DNA from: Gracilaria domingensis
Lineage: Eukaryota > Rhodophyta > Florideophyceae > Gracilariales > Gracilariaceae
Reading direction: 5' to 3'
Length of the DNA stretch: 64,000 nt
Assembly: GCA_022539475.1 (NCBI GenBank)
Contig: VCMS01000001.1
Coordinates: 682,001 to 746,000, forward strand
Position numbers and translations under genes: made by a program. Of the stretch, positions 1 through 11,725 are shown piece by piece; position 1 is the stretch's first letter; every line of letters starts with the position of its first letter. Below the pieces are notes generated by a model, which was not told the DNA's origin, did no database searches, and worked only from the letters and a program-made list of their open reading frames with translations.

Positions 1-3000
1 AATGCGCGGCCTGCACGTGGGAAGAACGAGAGGGCCCAACAAGATTCGACAATCTTTCATGATGGTGCGGTTATTGTTAGTATAGAAAGTCGGAGCTGAT
101 CACTAGAGAACAGCAACGAATGCTTGTTCTCATCATTCTTCGATCCGCTCTTCAACGCAAACCTCTCATATAAGGAAGCCTTCTATTATTTCAGTCGTCT
201 CAGTCACCAGTTACCGTACACATCGCCCCCAGGGGCCCCAGTGAAGGTTAATCTTACGCTATATTGGGAGAAGAGCAGGGCAAACTCATCCTTGTTGTTT
301 CCAGCTAAATTACATAGCACAGATCTTAGAATCCTGATCTGAAACGTCCAGGAGGCAATAGTTTCCATGAAACTCGGAAGGGCGTGATAAAGCCTAGAGA
401 GTCTTACTGCGATTTCCAGTGGGAAGAGGAAAAGAAGTGTAGGTAAGATTTGAGAGTTTGTCCAATTAGGGGAGAGGTTTTCAACCAGCGATATGTATTG
501 TCTTGCTTGCCTCATATAAGACCTCCGAATCATGCACGGTACTTGAGGTATTGCAGGCTGGAGCGAAGATTAAGGCCAAGAAAGTTCTTAGGCAATTCGG
601 GCGGCTTTTCGAACTGGAATGGGAAGTAGACAAGTATTAGGGAGAAGCGTTCATTGTCTGACGTCATCCACATTGAGTTTGTTACTACGGAAAAAACAAG
701 CAGCCAACCATCGTAGAAATCACAGCACTTGGCTCTGAGCAATTCTAAGCCTTGACCGGTTTCTGTCCCATGAATCATACTGATAAGTGGACGTTGGTTG
801 AGAACACTGAACTGCATATTCCTGGCACGGCTGCGAAAGGATGATCCAACTTGCAAGGTGTATAGAAAGTGCGATCCAGTTCTACAACACAACTAACCAG
901 GGGACCTTCAAAGACCTCACTGATATCAACATCCACGTACTGAACGTTGGCGTCCGGAAAGGAATGGTGACGAACTACAGAACCATGTTTCCCCGTCACA
1001 CGTTCCTCGCTCAACGTCCCGTATTCTTGAAACTTGACAATACTTACATATCGCCTGGTCATATGAGATCAGATTGAACGTACAATACCGTGGACTAGTG
1101 ATGAAAGGCTTAGCTGTTGTATGACGATGTGAGTATGTGGCTCCTCCTTTCGGCGACAGGGTTCTCTTCGCTCAGTTCGATAGTTAACTGGAGGAAAATA
1201 ATAAATATATGAGGAGGGGGAGGTCTAAGTTTATCTTTTGCGGACTAAGTCGCACATTTGCGTAACTCACCAGACTTGGATTAATACGTTTGTATCAACC
1301 AATCTAGAAAAGAGGACTAGACGCTGTTTAACAGCTATCTTTATACTACTTCACTGCATGCTGCATGAGGATTACAAGTACAACCTGAAGCGTACACAGA
1401 CGTATATTGATAGGAACCTTGTCAGTGCTGTATCAGTCCCTCTCTCCAATATATGCACCAATGCTGAGCGCGTTGCCTTTGCGTTGGGGATAGATGTTTG
1501 ATTCTGATGGAGTACGTATGCAAGCAAAGCAATCCCACTGGATCTCTGGAGAGATGAAATCTCGGTCAAGTATGACAGTCCTTACCGTTGTACTCGGTAC
1601 GCGTACGGGACATATTTTGTCCCACAAAGCCTACGAGGGTTGCAGCAGCGACGAAAGTACATGCATGTTGTACTGGACTCCAGTAATTGGAGTACCATTG
1701 TACGTCGTACAATGTACAACAGCGAGCACGCAAATCCCCAGCCTCCAGAAAAAAAAAATGTGGTCGATTCTCATCCTTTGATGCATCTGCTCGGCACCAA
1801 GCGCATTTGATCACTCGGCCATCCGTCTCTCATTGATGAAGCGAACACATACGCACGGACGCGAGCTCTGAAGGATATCCATAATACCTCTCCAAATCGA
1901 CTTCAGACAAGATCCTTGCTACCTTGTTTTCTTTGGGTCAAAAACCGAGGTTCATGACAGCGATATCGTCCTAGTGAGTGAATTTGCACCGATCGCGGCT
2001 GGTACATTGATTGTGAATAAACGGCAGGTATCCGTGGTACAGAGCATCCGCTTCTTGAAATCTTCTCGAGAGTAGCACCATGTCCCATTCGAGCGCTAGT
2101 CTAGAATCGTGAAGACCAAGAAGGTGGAAGCGTGTTCAAATGTGCGCACATGATCATATACTTCATAGTTTGTTTCGAACAACGAAAATGACAAACCAAT
2201 CCGAGGGACATGTTGCACACCCGTCGTTCCTTTCCCTGATTTGCCTTAGCGCTTTAGTTTCATGCCTAAGCACAAAATAAACAAACGTTTCTCTCTCTTC
2301 ATGTCTCCGTTTCTGTGCAAGGCGCGCAAATCTCTGCCTCTTTTCTCCTTTGCTGCGGGTGACAAATTTCACATGCAGTACAAGACGAAATGATGTATCA
2401 GACAAATCAAGATGATAAATGGTAAGGATGGTCTCAACCGTATGGCTTCACGGATGGCTGTTTTGGTATTTCAAGGCACGCAGAAACTGTTTTTTTTTTG
2501 GCTGAAAAGTGCGATACCTTTTGTGTATGACGGGTGGCCGATCTAGAAAGTCTCTCGGAGCAGTGAGTGCTACCGTATGGCTGTTCTCCTCGCCTCTGCT
2601 TAGGCCTTGAGCACAACGAGAATGAAATCGCCTTTCTGCGCTCTCCGATCTGTTACTATGATGATCGTTTCAAAACCCTTCCCACCCTCTCCATTTTGCT
2701 ATTGCTTTTCAAACTTGCTCCAATCTGGAGCAATGGGCAGCTCACACAAGCATGGTGAGCTGTGAAAAAGAGAAAAGCTCTCTTTGGACGCAACATGCAT
2801 GTGCGTCTCTTCCTCAAGTTTGTAAAGAAAGCAGTTTCTTCCCGAGCACTATCAAGTCATAATAACCTTCTTTATCTTTTTTTTGTGCCGCAATGGACCC
2901 AAAAAAAGGTGAAAAAGCAGTACAGGCCGACGTAGTCACTGCTGTCATACATCCCTTCCATTTGACTCCCTCTCTTGTTCTACATCGTCCGTTTTCTTAA

Positions 3001-3933
3001 CTTCTCTACCGCTTTCATCAATTGCGTTTGAATTAGTTCAATCATGGGAGAGAAATTACTGCTATGAAGTGACATCCATGGCATCTACGCTGACCTGGCC
3101 CACTGTACATAAGTACCCAAGTCTTCCAAGAAGAAGGTATGTTGCCGTACTGGCGGCGGGTACATTTTCCCATTCCTGGCTCGAAAATGGAAGCTACGAA
3201 GCAATTGGAATTTGAATCGGGCAAGCGATGAAGGAGCTGGCTGAGTTAATGGAGAGGAAAATGGAGATAACGGATTCCCTCATTGCTGTTTTAGCTGCAA
3301 TGAAGAGTGAGAGACCAGTGGAGAATAAGGGCTAAAGATTGGTTTGTCGGAGCCTCTTTCGATTTCTATTGACCGATTCGAATGTGTGAATCGTACTTTG
3401 CCATTGTTGGAATAGCCGCCACCGTCAGCGGCGCGTGGACAGGATCAGCCGCCGTCATAGTAAACTGCGGATGGGTCCCGGCAATGATCTGGAACATTCT
3501 ATATCGACAGCTGTTGATGACCAGGACACTTTCCAACACGCTCAGAATTTTATTTCCTGTGCCCTTAATGAGTTGCCGTCGTACCCTCTTCCTTCACACA
3601 GGCTCAACTGGTCGTTACTTCGTTGCTCTATCTGAGGCGATAAAAACCTGTCGGGAATTCCACTTTTGCCTCTCCTGATCTGAACAGGGATTGGTTATCG
3701 TGCTCTGTAACCCTCCCATATACATACCTGAGAGCATGAATGTTGTTCACAAAGCGTACAAAGTATCAACCTCGGGGCATTTGCAATGTAACTCTCAGTG
3801 TGGATGTTAGATAGAAAGGGATACGCTTGTACGACGGTTCTGAGTGTTTTGAAGAGCCTTCTTTTACTGTGCAACATCATATACATGGCAAACGAAAAGT
3901 GGCAAAGCACTCTCCTTGTACATTATGAGGAAC
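1..3933. other. gene-poor spacer
   Basis: No gene can be supported in these 3.9 kb. Open frames are under 110 codons, overlap on both strands and show no recognisable domain. Near 1655-1715 there are nested GTAC-rich short inverted repeats. A 36-codon coiled-coil-like stretch at 3228-3335 (+), rich in Met, Glu and Lys, could be a scrap of an old gene, but nothing upstream continues it in frame. Confidence 0.5.
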
Positions 3934-5094
3934 TTAAATGTGAGTAGCTATTCGATACGACGGTCCGTTCCCTTGCGTTGAGGATATCGGAGTTGCCCCT
4001 GCGTTATAACTTTTCTGTGTTTGATCCTCTACAGCCTTTGTTCTGTTTTTTTCCGACTGAGCTGCTAATGTTTTGTCGTGACTTTCCCCGGTTTGTGTAT
4101 TGATATCGTAGGTACTCCCTGGATCTGTCTTAGCGCCCTCCGTCGTCTTTTTCATGGGTTTTGTGGCGTATTGCTCCTGTGTTTGTGGATTTCCGGCTCC
4201 CGAAGTCTTGATGTCATTTGCCGTCTCGTCTGGATCTATGGAAATCATATTCTCATTGCTGCCGGTTGCCTTGTAGCCGCCGTTTGTCACGTATCCATTT
4301 TCGGGTTGATGTGACTGAGGAGCATTGAAAGGTGTTCCGGAAACCCCATGAGGCTTCGCCGGAATCGATTCTGTCCTGTAGAACTCACTCTCACCGCCCC
4401 TTGGGTACCCGGGCACATGTGGCCCATATCTGGCGTCGTAGTTCTTGAGAACAGTCTCTTCGTATTTGACACGCCCCTTTGGCTGCGGATGATGTACAGG
4501 TCTTTCCGTAATTTCTCCGCAGACCTGTTCGAAAGCGATAACCGGGTGACATCTTGCGTACTTGTATTCATAGAAGTCTTTGCACTCATAACCTTTCTGC
4601 ACTTCTTCATAACAACAGCGCTTTGACATTGTCCAACAAACTTTTGGAGACTGGGCATTTCCTTCTCTTTCCGATGTCTCGTTCTCACTGGATCTTGTCT
4701 TCCAGTTTCCGGAGCCACTGGTTGTATAAGTTTTCCCTGGCGAGGCAGACGCTTCCCTGTAATCAGGCACACCCGCTTGCAACCCCCGCGCAAGAATTGA
4801 AGAAAGTTCAAAGTCTAACACTGCTTCCGGACTCCCGATTGGACGGGAAAGTTCTGAGCCATCGGTTGCCTCTACCGGAGAAATGACTGAAGTTGATCCA
4901 CTCACCATGCCACCTGATGCGGCCGTTCCGATGCTCGCCGTGTTGCCATTTCCAAGAACATTCGAAACCCCAAACACTCCTTGCTGACTAGAGGAAACTC
5001 CTCCGCCGAATCCAATAGATGAGAAGGAAATGCCTGCTACCAAAGGGAGCATTGTGAAACATAGCGCAACAGCCATAACATTGTAGGTGATCAT
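3934..5094 (-). CDS. secreted Cys-motif protein, long paralogue
   Basis: Protein of 386 residues that I cannot assign to a named family. It opens with a hydrophobic signal peptide (about residues 1-21), so it is probably secreted or wall-associated. A Ser/Gly-rich stretch follows, then a compact cysteine module near residues 150-195 with the pattern C-x6-CC-x9-C-x10-C-x9-C, including CW, CCY, GYECKD and KYARC. After it comes a second conserved block (YGPHVPGYP, GES, then F-Y) and a long Ser/Thr/Gln/Asn-rich tail likely to be glycosylated. The 216-residue protein encoded at 7926-8576 has the same cysteine spacing and the same second block, so the two are tandem paralogues on one strand. The start ATG directly precedes the signal peptide. 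A role in the extracellular matrix is inference from secretion and composition. Confidence 0.85.
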   Translation of the reverse strand: MITYNVMAVALCFTMLPLVAGISFSSIGFGGGVSSSQQGVFGVSNVLGNGNTASIGTAASGGMVSGSTSVISPVEATDGSELSRPIGSPEAVLDFELSSILARGLQAGVPDYREASASPGKTYTTSGSGNWKTRSSENETSEREGNAQSPKVCWTMSKRCCYEEVQKGYECKDFYEYKYARCHPVIAFEQVCGEITERPVHHPQPKGRVKYEETVLKNYDARYGPHVPGYPRGGESEFYRTESIPAKPHGVSGTPFNAPQSHQPENGYVTNGGYKATGSNENMISIDPDETANDIKTSGAGNPQTQEQYATKPMKKTTEGAKTDPGSTYDINTQTGESHDKTLAAQSEKNRTKAVEDQTQKSYNAGATPISSTQGNGPSYRIATHI

Positions 5095-6482
5095 CCTGGG
5101 TTCAAGTTGGCGGTTAGCACTGCGGAAATAATTGCTCTCACAAGGCCGTTCGTTTCTTTAAATGGACTCTCGGGTGGTATTATGGTGAACAAGAATTGGT
5201 CTACCATACAGAACTGCTTGCCTGTGTTCTCATTACAACTCACGTTGAACATTCCACCATACTAGTACCACACGGTACTTTGCAGAAGTTGATGGATTTC
5301 TCTGGGAAACATGACATGCATGTAGAACATCTCAATGGCACCAATATGCAAACAGTTTTGCTTCCGAGAACAAGATATGTTTCCCGGCGGCCGCAAAATG
5401 CCCAACGTTTGTCTCGATTCAATGCAGTTCTTTGTTGAGAGCGTAGACGGAAGTATTTTGTCTCTATGGTTTACGAGCAACTCGTTTCACAAGTGCACCA
5501 TATCTGGTCTGCAAAGCAATGGCCCACTTGTTAATTCTGCGGATTATTTGTCTCCTTAGGCGAACAGTTCTGGCGTCATCATTCGAACTTGAGATTATCG
5601 AGGCAAAAGAAGATGTGTTCTTCGTCATAAAATTGTGCACGGCCCGTCAAAGAGTTTGCGAGGAATGGGTTAGAACGTTTAGCCCAAGGCCCGATGTTCA
5701 TAATATTGGCCTGGCAAAAGATATCCTTGTAGTCCAACATGCGTCGCTAGGGCAAAAGTGGCAAGACTACTGCGTTCAGCGACTGGTATTCCGAGTTGAT
5801 GTATGCGACCATCTCCGATAAGGAAATCTTTAGGGCAGCTTTCAGGCATGTCTTTCCGGAAGCATATTCGGCAGTATGGGCCCCAAAGACGTTAGCTTCC
5901 CCCGTCTTTCACTCACTATCTCTCTCTCTCCCGTTAACTTCACTCCGACGTCAATGGGGTTCGATGAATATCCCGACAATCTATTTAGGAAAACCTTCCG
6001 TACCATTTCGTATCCTCGGCTTTTTCACACCGGGTAGCAGACCGCACTAAATAACAAAACGTGCCCCAGGTATCCCTTGGTGCGGCGCAACAGGGTAACC
6101 ATTCTTTCCCATTTTGGAAGTGAAACACAAGGACTGCTCCGTCGTTAATAATAAATGGAAACATTGGAATCGGAAATGGCAGGATGGTTTTCCGGGCCGG
6201 AAAATTAGGTGGTTGTGCAGTCATGATGGCTAGATTATGCAGCGTGATCCATGGACCGGTCCGGTCCATGATCACACATAGTAAGCTATGCATCCTTCTT
6301 CCTTCCACATGGGATGCATAACGTGGTGCTCAAGTCAGCGTTGGAATCCGTGTTTTCGCCTACTCACGCATTGACACAAGGCTGAGAACGATGTCAGGGA
6401 ATCAGAATTCTTTCACTCCCGTACAAGTGTTTAGCTTAATATCTTAACATCAGTTGGATGTATCTACGACCGGATACACTCT

Positions 6483-6513
6483 CGCTCTCTCATTCTCTCT
6501 CTCTCTCTCTCTT
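6483..6513. repeat. CT dinucleotide microsatellite
   Basis: A run of mostly CT dinucleotides followed by a pyrimidine-rich stretch. It lies in a spacer about 1.4 kb downstream of the 216-residue Cys-motif gene. It is probably length-polymorphic. Confidence 0.8.
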
Positions 6514-6734
6514 TCTGTTTCTTCTTCCTTATTGCGGATATCAGAATTCTCTTGTTAAAATGAACCATAGCTTTAAATCAAGCTTCTCTCTGTCGAAGGC
6601 CAAAAACTACTTTGGGGCACGCCGTATGATATCTCTTTTTGTTTATGACAACACGAAAGAAAATTAATTGCGAAAGTGGTTTTCTGAAGACTCAGCGAAC
6701 TGAAGTAAAGGTTGGTACAGTGGGGTCTACTCTA

Positions 6735-7363
6735 TAGTGCTACCCCGTGCAACGGATAACAGGGTAGCACTATTTAGAATCGGGCAATTTATGGTGACAG
6801 GGAAAAGTAGGCATGAAAGAGCTCGGTTATCAATAGCAAACGTGATCGCCTTTTGCTTTCACTATGCTTAGCGGTCAGAAGAGAATTCTTTGCCACTCTA
6901 GTTTACTGATAAGCATCCAGCTCAATCCGGTCCGAGCAAGTAGCATCTAGTGGTGCAAACAGAGCTTTCAATTCAGTTTCCGATGGCAGCGTTGGCTTTG
7001 AAACTGCTTCAGTAGCACCATCATCAGCGTCGCTTTCGCTTTTGCTTTCCGTAACAACGCAAAAGGTTTTTCGAAACACACTCTCTAACTCATCCTCTAC
7101 AATTGTATCCTGAATCTAGTGATCATAACAGTCTCCGCATGACCGATAAGGCGGAGATGTTCGGCCACTTCGATCTCCTGGGTCTTTGAGAGCCGCGTTC
7201 TTCGTTGCTTTATCTTCGTTATAGGCATTTTGGAGGGTTTCAGATGCCGACGTGAGAGAGAAACTCCTGATGTGGGTGCGAATCTGTGTGTAAATCAGCT
7301 GCCAACGCCCCATATTCTGTATTTGGCCGGAAAAGTCGTGCCACGCCAATTGGAGTAGCACTA
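6735..7363. mobile_element. possible small TA-flanked inverted-repeat element
   Basis: The ends read TAGTGCTACCCC on the left and, inverted, TAGTGCTACTCC on the right, each flanked by TA (6733-6734 and 7364-7365). This would fit a short DNA transposon that duplicates TA, as Tc1/mariner-type elements do. The matching ends are only about 12 bases, and the left end also folds with a second internal copy at 6762-6773 (12-bp perfect arms). The boundaries may therefore be chance. The interior carries the coding remnant described next. Confidence 0.3.
6903..7361 (-). pseudogene. decayed coding remnant, unknown family
   Basis: One minus frame reads as protein-like across nearly the whole interior of the putative element, about 150 codons, and is interrupted at least once. 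The second half is acidic and Ser/Ala-rich, with stretches such as VEDELESVFRKTF and PSETELKALFAPLDA. The composition is unlike random spacer translation. No domain is recognised. It could be the C-terminal part of an old transposase or a dead host gene. Confidence 0.35.
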
Positions 7364-7925
7364 TACTGGATCAGGCACTAATAAAGTCGGCACTATATCG
7401 CGACCCCCCTCCCCCCCCCTGTATCAGACTTGCTGGACCACGTCAAGAAAGTAGTGAATATGTTCGGTGTTCCTGATCGTATGCTTTCTGCTCCCGACGC
7501 TTTTCGCCTTCTTCTTCCCATTAATATATTTATTCATCTTCTGGATACCGCCAGCGAGGGGCACAGCTCGAAAAGGGGCAGCACTCAATGATTCTTAAAA
7601 GGAAAAAAGAAACGTTCTTCGTAAGAAGGACCAGCGTTTTATATGACCACCTGATCATCAATTCGGGCAAAGAGAAAAGGTGTATGTAATTCTTGCCTTT
7701 GCTGTGGAGAAGACCTAAAATGCACATCTACAACGTGTCTTTCTGGGAGTATATCTTCAGATTACAATGGAAGTCGATAAAGGTGGTGGATCATTGTCTT
7801 AATAATTCTCTTTTATCTCGTGTCTAGGGAACTTAAAGTCCTTCACTCCGACGTCGGTCTAATCTACGTCGCATTCTAAGCTGTACAAGGATGATCGTCA
7901 GCAGTTCTTCTTAGTGCGAGCCTTT

Positions 7926-8576
7926 CTAGTACTTGGCCGGCGGAACATAGGAAGCACCGGCCGGGACAGCCTCGGGTTCATAGCGCGGAGAGCTATATTG
8001 CGGTTCGCCCTCAACACCGTACGGCTTCATGGGAAGTTCCTTTGAGTCGTACCACTTGCTTTCACCACTAGCAGGGTATCCCTTCACATGAGGACCGTAT
8101 CCCTTGTCGTAGTATACCTTCTCACACTTAGTCCTCTCAATCCTATCATCCGGCTTCTCCGGTTTGCCATGGTCTTCAGCCTTGTCACATTTCTTAACGT
8201 ACTTGAATTTAGCGTAGCAACGAGCATATTTGTCGGCATAATAGTCCTTGCACTCGTATCCATCGGCTTTCTCGACATAGCAGCATTTCTTGGTCTCCAT
8301 CCAGCACATGTTGTCCATGGAAGGTGTTTCCTCAGCGACATACGGAGCGGGACTCGGAACGTATTCCGGTCCTGTTTCTGGGGCGGTGTAACCTCCCGGC
8401 GGTGGGGTTGGAGTTGCAGCAGATGCCGGAGTGGCTATATACTCGGGAGCAGGGGTGGCGTAAGGAGTCGGAGTTGAAGTAGCCCGGTAAGCGGAGCTTC
8501 TGCCAACAGCGCCAATGCTAGCTGCAAAGGCTCCCGAAACAGAAACACAGATTCCAAGTGCAAGAGTGAACTTCAT
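7926..8576 (-). CDS. secreted Cys-motif protein, short paralogue
   Basis: Protein of 216 residues, family not recognised. It has a clear signal peptide (about 1-19, ending in an AFA-A type cleavage site), then a Pro/Thr/Ala-rich segment (about 30-85) typical of wall or mucilage proteins. The cysteine module C-x6-CC-x9-C-x10-C-x9-C lies at about residues 90-130 (CWMETKKCCY, GYECKDYY, KYARC). A block with YGPHVKGYP and GES-K-W-Y and a Pro/Tyr-rich tail end the protein. Cysteine spacing is identical to the 386-residue paralogue at 3934-5094, which differs mainly by a much longer tail. The ATG is preceded by an A/T-rich leader, and the next upstream sequence has no coding signal. Extracellular structural protein is the likely role; this is inference. 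Confidence 0.88.
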   Translation of the reverse strand: MKFTLALGICVSVSGAFAASIGAVGRSSAYRATSTPTPYATPAPEYIATPASAATPTPPPGGYTAPETGPEYVPSPAPYVAEETPSMDNMCWMETKKCCYVEKADGYECKDYYADKYARCYAKFKYVKKCDKAEDHGKPEKPDDRIERTKCEKVYYDKGYGPHVKGYPASGESKWYDSKELPMKPYGVEGEPQYSSPRYEPEAVPAGASYVPPAKY

Positions 8577-10405
8577 ATTTAAAAGATGTAGTTAAGAGTG
8601 TTGGTTGAATAGCTTGTGATGTTGTAGTTTTGTGGTTCTTGAGGTTGTGTTGTTCGATGATGAGAAATGCTGCTTAGTTCGCGACGGGAAGATGGGATTA
8701 AATACCCACTCAGGTATTGCCTGACATCGAACACAGTCTCATTCGATTGCTATGTCATTCGCAATGTTGTCCGGCTCAGTTGTTGTAGTTACGGGCCATA
8801 TGGTTGTGATAAACATCTCGATACCCCCGCGTGTTGAAACGGGCATCTGTCAGCGTAAAGGAATTCTACCAGCAAGGAGCTCTGGACCGAAGGACGGCGT
8901 TTGAAACCCATGGCGAAACGCAATGGGTTGCATGACATTGCAGTAAAGCCTGAATGTCCGCATTGAGCGCTCTACGTATTTGCACATCAAGATATGCTTA
9001 TCCCGTTCGCCACAGCTCACATTCTTAAGTGCCACGTTCAGGCAGTACAACTTCAACTTGACTTGGCCAACAAGCTGCTACAATCCTCGGGCTCCGAGAC
9101 TCACATATGTACCTTCCAAAATGTCATTTAGCGCAGTTATACAAGAAGGTGCTGGATATTAGTATACAGGAGTTGAGAGCTGGATTGCTCTCGGGCCAGT
9201 CTGTCAGCCCACTGCTTCCACGCAGAAGTATATAAACATCCTGTTGAAATGAACGACATTCTCGTGGCTCAATCCATAATTCTACGCTCCCCTTCGAATC
9301 ATAACAGCCAGGTCTACCGAAAGTGTATAAACCAAAATCTTCTCCATTATAGGAACCCTGTCCTACCCCCAAATTGTTGTGAGTTTCAAGGGCATTTACA
9401 TGTTTCCAACACGTTTGCAGAAAACTGAAGAACAGAAACAGTCCAAATACACCTCTTGAAGCTGCCCTTATCAGCTGGGGAACCATTTGCGAAACATCCA
9501 TTGCCGCAAACCAGGGATCCTCCGGTGCATTTACAACGCATGTAATAACGAACTGAATAACCTCGATGATAAAAGGAAGAAAAGATTATGGCCTGTAAGA
9601 AAGATCTTCACTTCATTAGCTCGGACGCACGCAAGTAAGAAAGCCTGTGATGGAGAAACGTTGTCGCGGTCTCATGTAAACCTGTTGCAGCGTTGCTGTG
9701 GCTCGAAGACATGAACTTGAGCAGAGGAGGTAATCTTCTGCTGGGACACAATGTAATGGAACTGCAGTTCTGTGAAAGCCGCATCCTGTCCCATGATGCA
9801 CCAATAACACAAAGGCTTAAAAATTCTGCAATGTTAGTCCTTACGGGTGCTCTGTGCAGCTCATCCCGGCTTGCACGAAGAAAAAGTAAATCCAACCAAA
9901 TGCTATGCAGGGTGAATCGTGACTACCAACCGCACATAAGAGGCAGTGTAGTTTATACACGCTTTTTGCCAACGAAAAACAGTCACAGACGACACGTCGC
10001 CTCCCGCCGTTTCTTTTGAACAACCTTAGACATAGTTTTGGAGTTGTACGCTAAAAAAGAAATGAGAGCGGAAAGGTCGCCTCCCTTCGTTTTTGACTGC
10101 ATTTTCCTCCGTTATCGAGTGTTCAAAAGTTTCAGAGAACACGGTGTACTGCACCTCTGACAGCGTATCTTTTCCTGAAGAAGCAAATAGAGTTTGTACG
10201 TGTTCTGCCATGCTCTCGGGAAAAAGGCTGCACTGCAGAAACAGAGCTCGGGACCAGCAACTGGACACGAGTGAAGAAAGACTGTGTGCCATACTCACCA
10301 AAAGTTCTCTAAGGCGACCAAAGCCTTTTTGCCGCCATTTAGAAAGGTAGTCCATTAGCCCAATCGCTATGACAAGTTGAGTCATCTGCCTGAGACATAG
10401 GCCCG
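8577..10405. other. spacer with weak open frames
   Basis: Upstream region of the 216-residue secreted protein and of the glycosyltransferase. The best open frame is the 125-codon minus frame at 9124-9501, listed separately. A 119-codon minus frame at 10026-10385 would start 20 bases from the divergent glycosyltransferase gene and has no recognisable domain. Confidence 0.45.
9124..9501 (-). CDS. hypothetical short protein with signal-like segment
   Basis: Frame of 125 codons from an ATG. Residues about 14-35 are hydrophobic (GVFGLFLFFSFLQTCW), resembling a signal peptide or membrane anchor. The rest is a mildly polar stretch with five cysteines. No homology is recognised and no neighbour supports it. 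It may be a small secreted protein, the remnant of a membrane-anchored enzyme, or a chance frame. Confidence 0.2.
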   Translation of the reverse strand: MDVSQMVPQLIRAASRGVFGLFLFFSFLQTCWKHVNALETHNNLGVGQGSYNGEDFGLYTFGRPGCYDSKGSVELWIEPRECRSFQQDVYILLRGSSGLTDWPESNPALNSCILISSTFLYNCAK

Positions 10406-11725
10406 ATGCTCGTGCAGAGCTTAGTGTTTCTCATCGCTTTTGCTGGATCACTAGCTTTCGACTTCTGCCATACTGATCCTCGTCTTCAAGTACTCCAGAA
10501 CGACCCTTCATCAACACATTCATGTCCATCGGCAATATATCTGCCGCCAATAGATCGAAATCCAAACCACGCACTCCACGATCGATTGTGGGCGTTGTCC
10601 CACTACTTGAAGCACTGTGCAGACAATGGGTCAAATCTGATACTAAATGACCAATTCATCTACAATCTCAGCTTGTGCAAAGAAGCAGACGACTCTCCTC
10701 ATCCTAAACGCCCAACGTGGGGAATATGCGTTGCTTTCATTCTTTCTCGATGGCACAATCTGTTTCTGTATTTCTCTCAAAGTCGTGTCTGGCCGGAGAG
10801 GGTAGCTGAACTATCAGGACCGTGCTATTCGCGGCGCACTTGGATAGGAGTACAACCGCCGCAAGATGTTTCAAACGACTTCGGGGTCACAGTGTCCCAT
10901 TTCCGCAAACTTAGCTGGTTTGGACGGAACTGCGAGCAGCAAAATCCTTGTCTAAGTGGAATGGGTCCCTTACCGGAGTCTCTGCAGGTATCTGCTTTAG
11001 GAAACATAATTACCGCTGTGCATAACTTTCTCGAGATTGAATTCATTCCACAAGAAGCTGTCAATATTCTTCTCTACGATCGCCGTGACACATTCAGAAG
11101 GCAATGGAATGGTGCAAATGACGTTTTCAACAGATTGAAGTCCGATAAAAGGCTCAACATACAACTCGTACATCGAATTCCGGTTAGCTTCTCGCGGCAA
11201 GTTAAGTTGTTCGCCTGGGCTAACATCGTTTTGGCGCCTCACGGAGGAGCAATGGCCAATACGATCTTCATGCAAAGTGGAAGTGATATTCTTGAAGTAC
11301 GGAGGAACTGTGAAGCTGATGCAAGATTCGCAAACTTAATGCCTTGGGATTGGACTGGGTGGCACGCACATCTGCTCGGCCTTAATCTTATGTATATTGG
11401 ATGCACCATGCAGAAACAGAAACCAAGCAATCGCAGTACTGCGAAGAATGACGAACCATCACAGTTTACGGTCAATGTCACTGAGGTACTGAGAGTTGTT
11501 GAAGGATGTATACGACGACAAATTCACCGCAAGAATGCAGCACACGGAACTCGATCGGTGCACATGATACCATCGGAAGAAGAAGAAGAAGAGATGTTTG
11601 ACACGGTCCTCAAAGAGTTTAAGAGAATCAACTTTGTTGAATTCTTGTTGCTTGCGTCGATTACAATAGTGATTGTCATTGGTTCTCGGCTATTCTCCAG
11701 AAGAACTCATAGACTAAGAACGTGA
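10406..11725 (+). CDS. family-61-like glycosyltransferase, membrane-anchored
   Basis: Protein of 439 residues resembling GT61/DUF563 glycosyltransferases, which transfer xylose, arabinose or GlcNAc to polysaccharides or proteins in the secretory pathway. It has an N-terminal signal peptide (about 1-18). The central-to-C-terminal region holds the family hallmark in which an Ala-x-x-(V/I)-x-x-x-HG-rich loop follows an RQ-x-x-LF motif: RQVKLFAWANIVLAPHGGAM, with the His at about residue 279, then NTIFM and an ILEVRR strand. A single hydrophobic segment near residues 408-430 followed by a basic tail looks like a C-terminal membrane anchor. This is unusual because family members are mostly type II proteins. 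The acceptor cannot be told from sequence. Nearby secreted Cys-motif proteins make a cell-surface role plausible. Confidence 0.75.
   Translation: MLVQSLVFLIAFAGSLAFDFCHTDPRLQVLQNDPSSTHSCPSAIYLPPIDRNPNHALHDRLWALSHYLKHCADNGSNLILNDQFIYNLSLCKEADDSPHPKRPTWGICVAFILSRWHNLFLYFSQSRVWPERVAELSGPCYSRRTWIGVQPPQDVSNDFGVTVSHFRKLSWFGRNCEQQNPCLSGMGPLPESLQVSALGNIITAVHNFLEIEFIPQEAVNILLYDRRDTFRRQWNGANDVFNRLKSDKRLNIQLVHRIPVSFSRQVKLFAWANIVLAPHGGAMANTIFMQSGSDILEVRRNCEADARFANLMPWDWTGWHAHLLGLNLMYIGCTMQKQKPSNRSTAKNDEPSQFTVNVTEVLRVVEGCIRRQIHRKNAAHGTRSVHMIPSEEEEEEMFDTVLKEFKRINFVEFLLLASITIVIVIGSRLFSRRTHRLRT

Larger units (their letters stand above)
5095..7925. other. spacer between the two Cys-motif genes
   Basis: No gene is supported. 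The spacer contains a CT microsatellite near 6483-6513, a near-palindrome at about 6245-6273, a TA-flanked inverted-repeat element with a coding remnant (6735-7363) and a C-rich tract near 7405-7420. A 100-codon plus frame at 5519-5821 has no recognisable domain. Confidence 0.5.

Noticed and set aside
3228-3335. 36-codon coiled-coil-like plus frame
   Set aside because: Too short and isolated to call; mentioned only as part of the spacer.
10026-10385. 119-codon minus frame next to the glycosyltransferase gene
   Set aside because: Would start only 20 bases from a divergent gene; no domain and doubtful composition.
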